Part shown: positions 60,766 through 62,000 of the stretch, piece after piece
How the letters are laid out: each line of letters begins with the position of its first letter
How positions within the stretch are numbered: the stretch's first letter is position 1
DNA from: Neocallimastix lanati (nom. inval.)
Lineage: Eukaryota; Neocallimastigomycota; Neocallimastigomycetes; Neocallimastigales; Neocallimastigaceae
Reading direction: 5' to 3'
Assembly: GCA_016946835.1 (NCBI GenBank)
Contig: JACVTC010000166.1
Span: 77,501-139,500, forward strand
DNA length: 62,000 bases
The notes under the pieces: generated by a model
What the model was told of the DNA's origin: nothing
Databases searched by the model: none
What the model saw: the letters and a program-made list of their open reading frames with translations, nothing else
Translations under genes and position numbers: made by a program

Positions 60766-60799
60766 TTTATTTTAATTTATATTTTTATTTTCATTTATT

Positions 60800-60930
60800 T
60801 ATAATATGACCAATCATTATTTTTAACAAATAAAATTTACCCAATCAGAATATTGTTATATTTAAATTATATATAAAAAAGAAATTAAATATAACTTTAA
60901 TAAATAACCCATATACTTTTATAACCATGA
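60800..60930 (+). repeat. Family-A LTR fragment, plus strand (head-to-head with the previous)
   Basis: It contains TTTACCCAATCAGAATATTG at about 60837 and then follows the same order of blocks (AAAGAAATTAAATATAACTTT, AATAACCCATATACTTTTAT) as the minus-strand copy. Confidence 0.55.
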
Positions 60931-61082
60931 AAATAAAGATAAATAAAATTAAATATTAAATATTATATATAATATATTATAATAAAAATATATCTAATTT
61001 TATTAATATTTTTTAGTGTTTAATAATAATTTTATTATTGATATTATTATTATTATTGTTTATTTTAGAAATAAAAATATCT

Positions 61083-61262
61083 TTATTATGTTAAAAATTA
61101 GAATGATGTCAATTTATAAAATTATACCTTTTTGTGGTATTTATAGTTGACATAATATACGGCTTATTATTATTACCTATCATATATCTTACACAGAAAT
61201 ATTAAAATATATAACATTACTCCTTAAATTAATCTAATTATAAAACTTTATATTTCTAAAAT
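61083..61262 (-). repeat. Family-B LTR, minus strand, lacking its 3' part
   Basis: On the minus strand it runs from TTTTAGAAATATAAAGTTTT at 61262 through AAGGAGTAATG and AACATAATAAAGATATTTTTATT, then ends, as does the copy at 43366. The GATTAAGAGTCTC region is absent. Confidence 0.65.
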
Positions 61263-62000
61263 ATATATGAAATTTTTGAGATATTTATACATTTTTTCAA
61301 TTAATTAATTAAATTTTTATGAAATAAATTTTTATAATTTAAACCAATCAAATAAATTTTATATTAAAATATTTTAAAATTAATAAATTAATAAAAACAA
61401 TAAATTTTTTAATTTAAATGTTAGGATTTAAACTTGCGAAATTACCTATAAATTATAAATATTAGTCACTATGATATATCATTCATTTCTTTGATCTGTT
61501 GTTATGTAACAGATACATGGTAACTTCAAGCCTATCCAATGATAGTTTTTTGGTACGTAACGTATCTTTAAACAGTTAGCAATTTCAGCTAATCAAATAA
61601 AATCTTTTCTTAAATTTCGTACATTAAATTTTATTATTCTATAGTTTATTGTTATAGTTAAATATTTAGTTAAATATATTTTTATTTGATTAGTAAACTA
61701 AGTTAAATTAAATTATTTACCAATCATAATATTATTAACATGTATAAAAAATAACTCGACTTGTAACTGTAACGCACTAGCGTTACTATTAACGTAAATT
61801 GTTAAAATAAATATTAATATTAATAAATAAAAATTTAATTATTAAATAAATAAATTTACTCTGTGTAAGCCCAGTAACTAATAACAAATAGAGTTATAAA
61901 GTGATGCGCTATATTCTAGAGTATTAGAGATAAATAATTATAATTAATTTTAGTGTTTATTATGAACAACTTAAATAGAGAGGTGTTGAATTATCTTAGC
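61263..62000. other. AT-rich region, no gene recognised
   Basis: Slightly more complex sequence than the intergenic DNA at the left end, but no protein-like frame, tRNA or named repeat was found. Confidence 0.45.

Noticed and set aside
1-62000. tRNA, rRNA or other structural RNA genes
   Set aside because: No cloverleaf-like sequence or conserved rRNA block was recognised by eye; a covariance-model scan would be needed to exclude them fully.

Overview
The window looks like nuclear DNA of an anaerobic gut fungus (Neocallimastigomycota); the species cannot be told. Three things support this. Non-coding DNA is extremely AT-rich, with long homopolymer and AT-only tracts, while the two intact genes are visibly much richer in G+C. 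Both intact genes encode giant secreted proteins made of the Cys-bearing repeats ([YF]Y-x-N ... L-I-x-C-x4-C) typical of fungal cellulosome scaffoldins (ScaA type). The rest is a typical fungal load of Ty1/copia-like LTR elements and LINE relics.

Layout: 1-3119 is AT-rich intergenic DNA. 3120-12687 (+) is scaffoldin gene 1: a 23-nt first exon, a 44-nt second exon and an 8.3-kb third exon, predicted 2800 aa. 12.7-18.8 kb is intergenic with simple repeats and minisatellites. 18787-28446 (+) is scaffoldin gene 2, a tandem paralogue with the same exon plan, predicted 2811 aa. It carries an extra, almost Cys-free repeat block near its N terminus. The paralogues become nearly identical towards the 3' end, then differ abruptly in the last ~25 codons (membrane or GPI-type tail) and in the 3' UTR.

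28.5-37.5 kb has no gene. It holds a two-component satellite (30.07-31.41 kb), about 2 kb of almost pure T/A DNA with strong strand bias (31.8-33.8 kb) and a large imperfect inverted repeat with ~1.25-kb arms (34.59-37.44 kb).

37.6-62 kb is a nested retrotransposon region. A non-autonomous LTR element (37.58-43.57 kb) has an LTR, a leader with an array of small hairpins, a polypurine tract and a 3' LTR. In place of gag-pol it carries decayed cellular-type coding sequence: a SPRY domain, Asn/Ser-rich stretches and the end of an amino-acid transporter. LINE relics and gag fragments follow. A broken copia element (47.2-57.5 kb) has gag, integrase and RNase H remnants. Its integrase is split by a small LTR element (TRIM-like, 51751-54066) lying on the minus strand, and one LTR of that element is itself split by a solo LTR with a perfect 5-bp target duplication. 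Further solo LTRs interrupt the copia remnant. 57.5-61.3 kb holds a minus-strand copia gag with its hairpin-bearing leader and inverted LTRs.

The scaffoldins would be secreted, held at the surface by their C-terminal tails, and used to collect dockerin-bearing plant-cell-wall hydrolases. The most unusual signals are the hairpin arrays shared by three LTR-element leaders, with paired substitutions that keep the stems; the cellular-gene-carrying LTR element; and the conversion-like relation between the two scaffoldins. Exon structures, family calls and repeat boundaries were made by eye; no searches were run.
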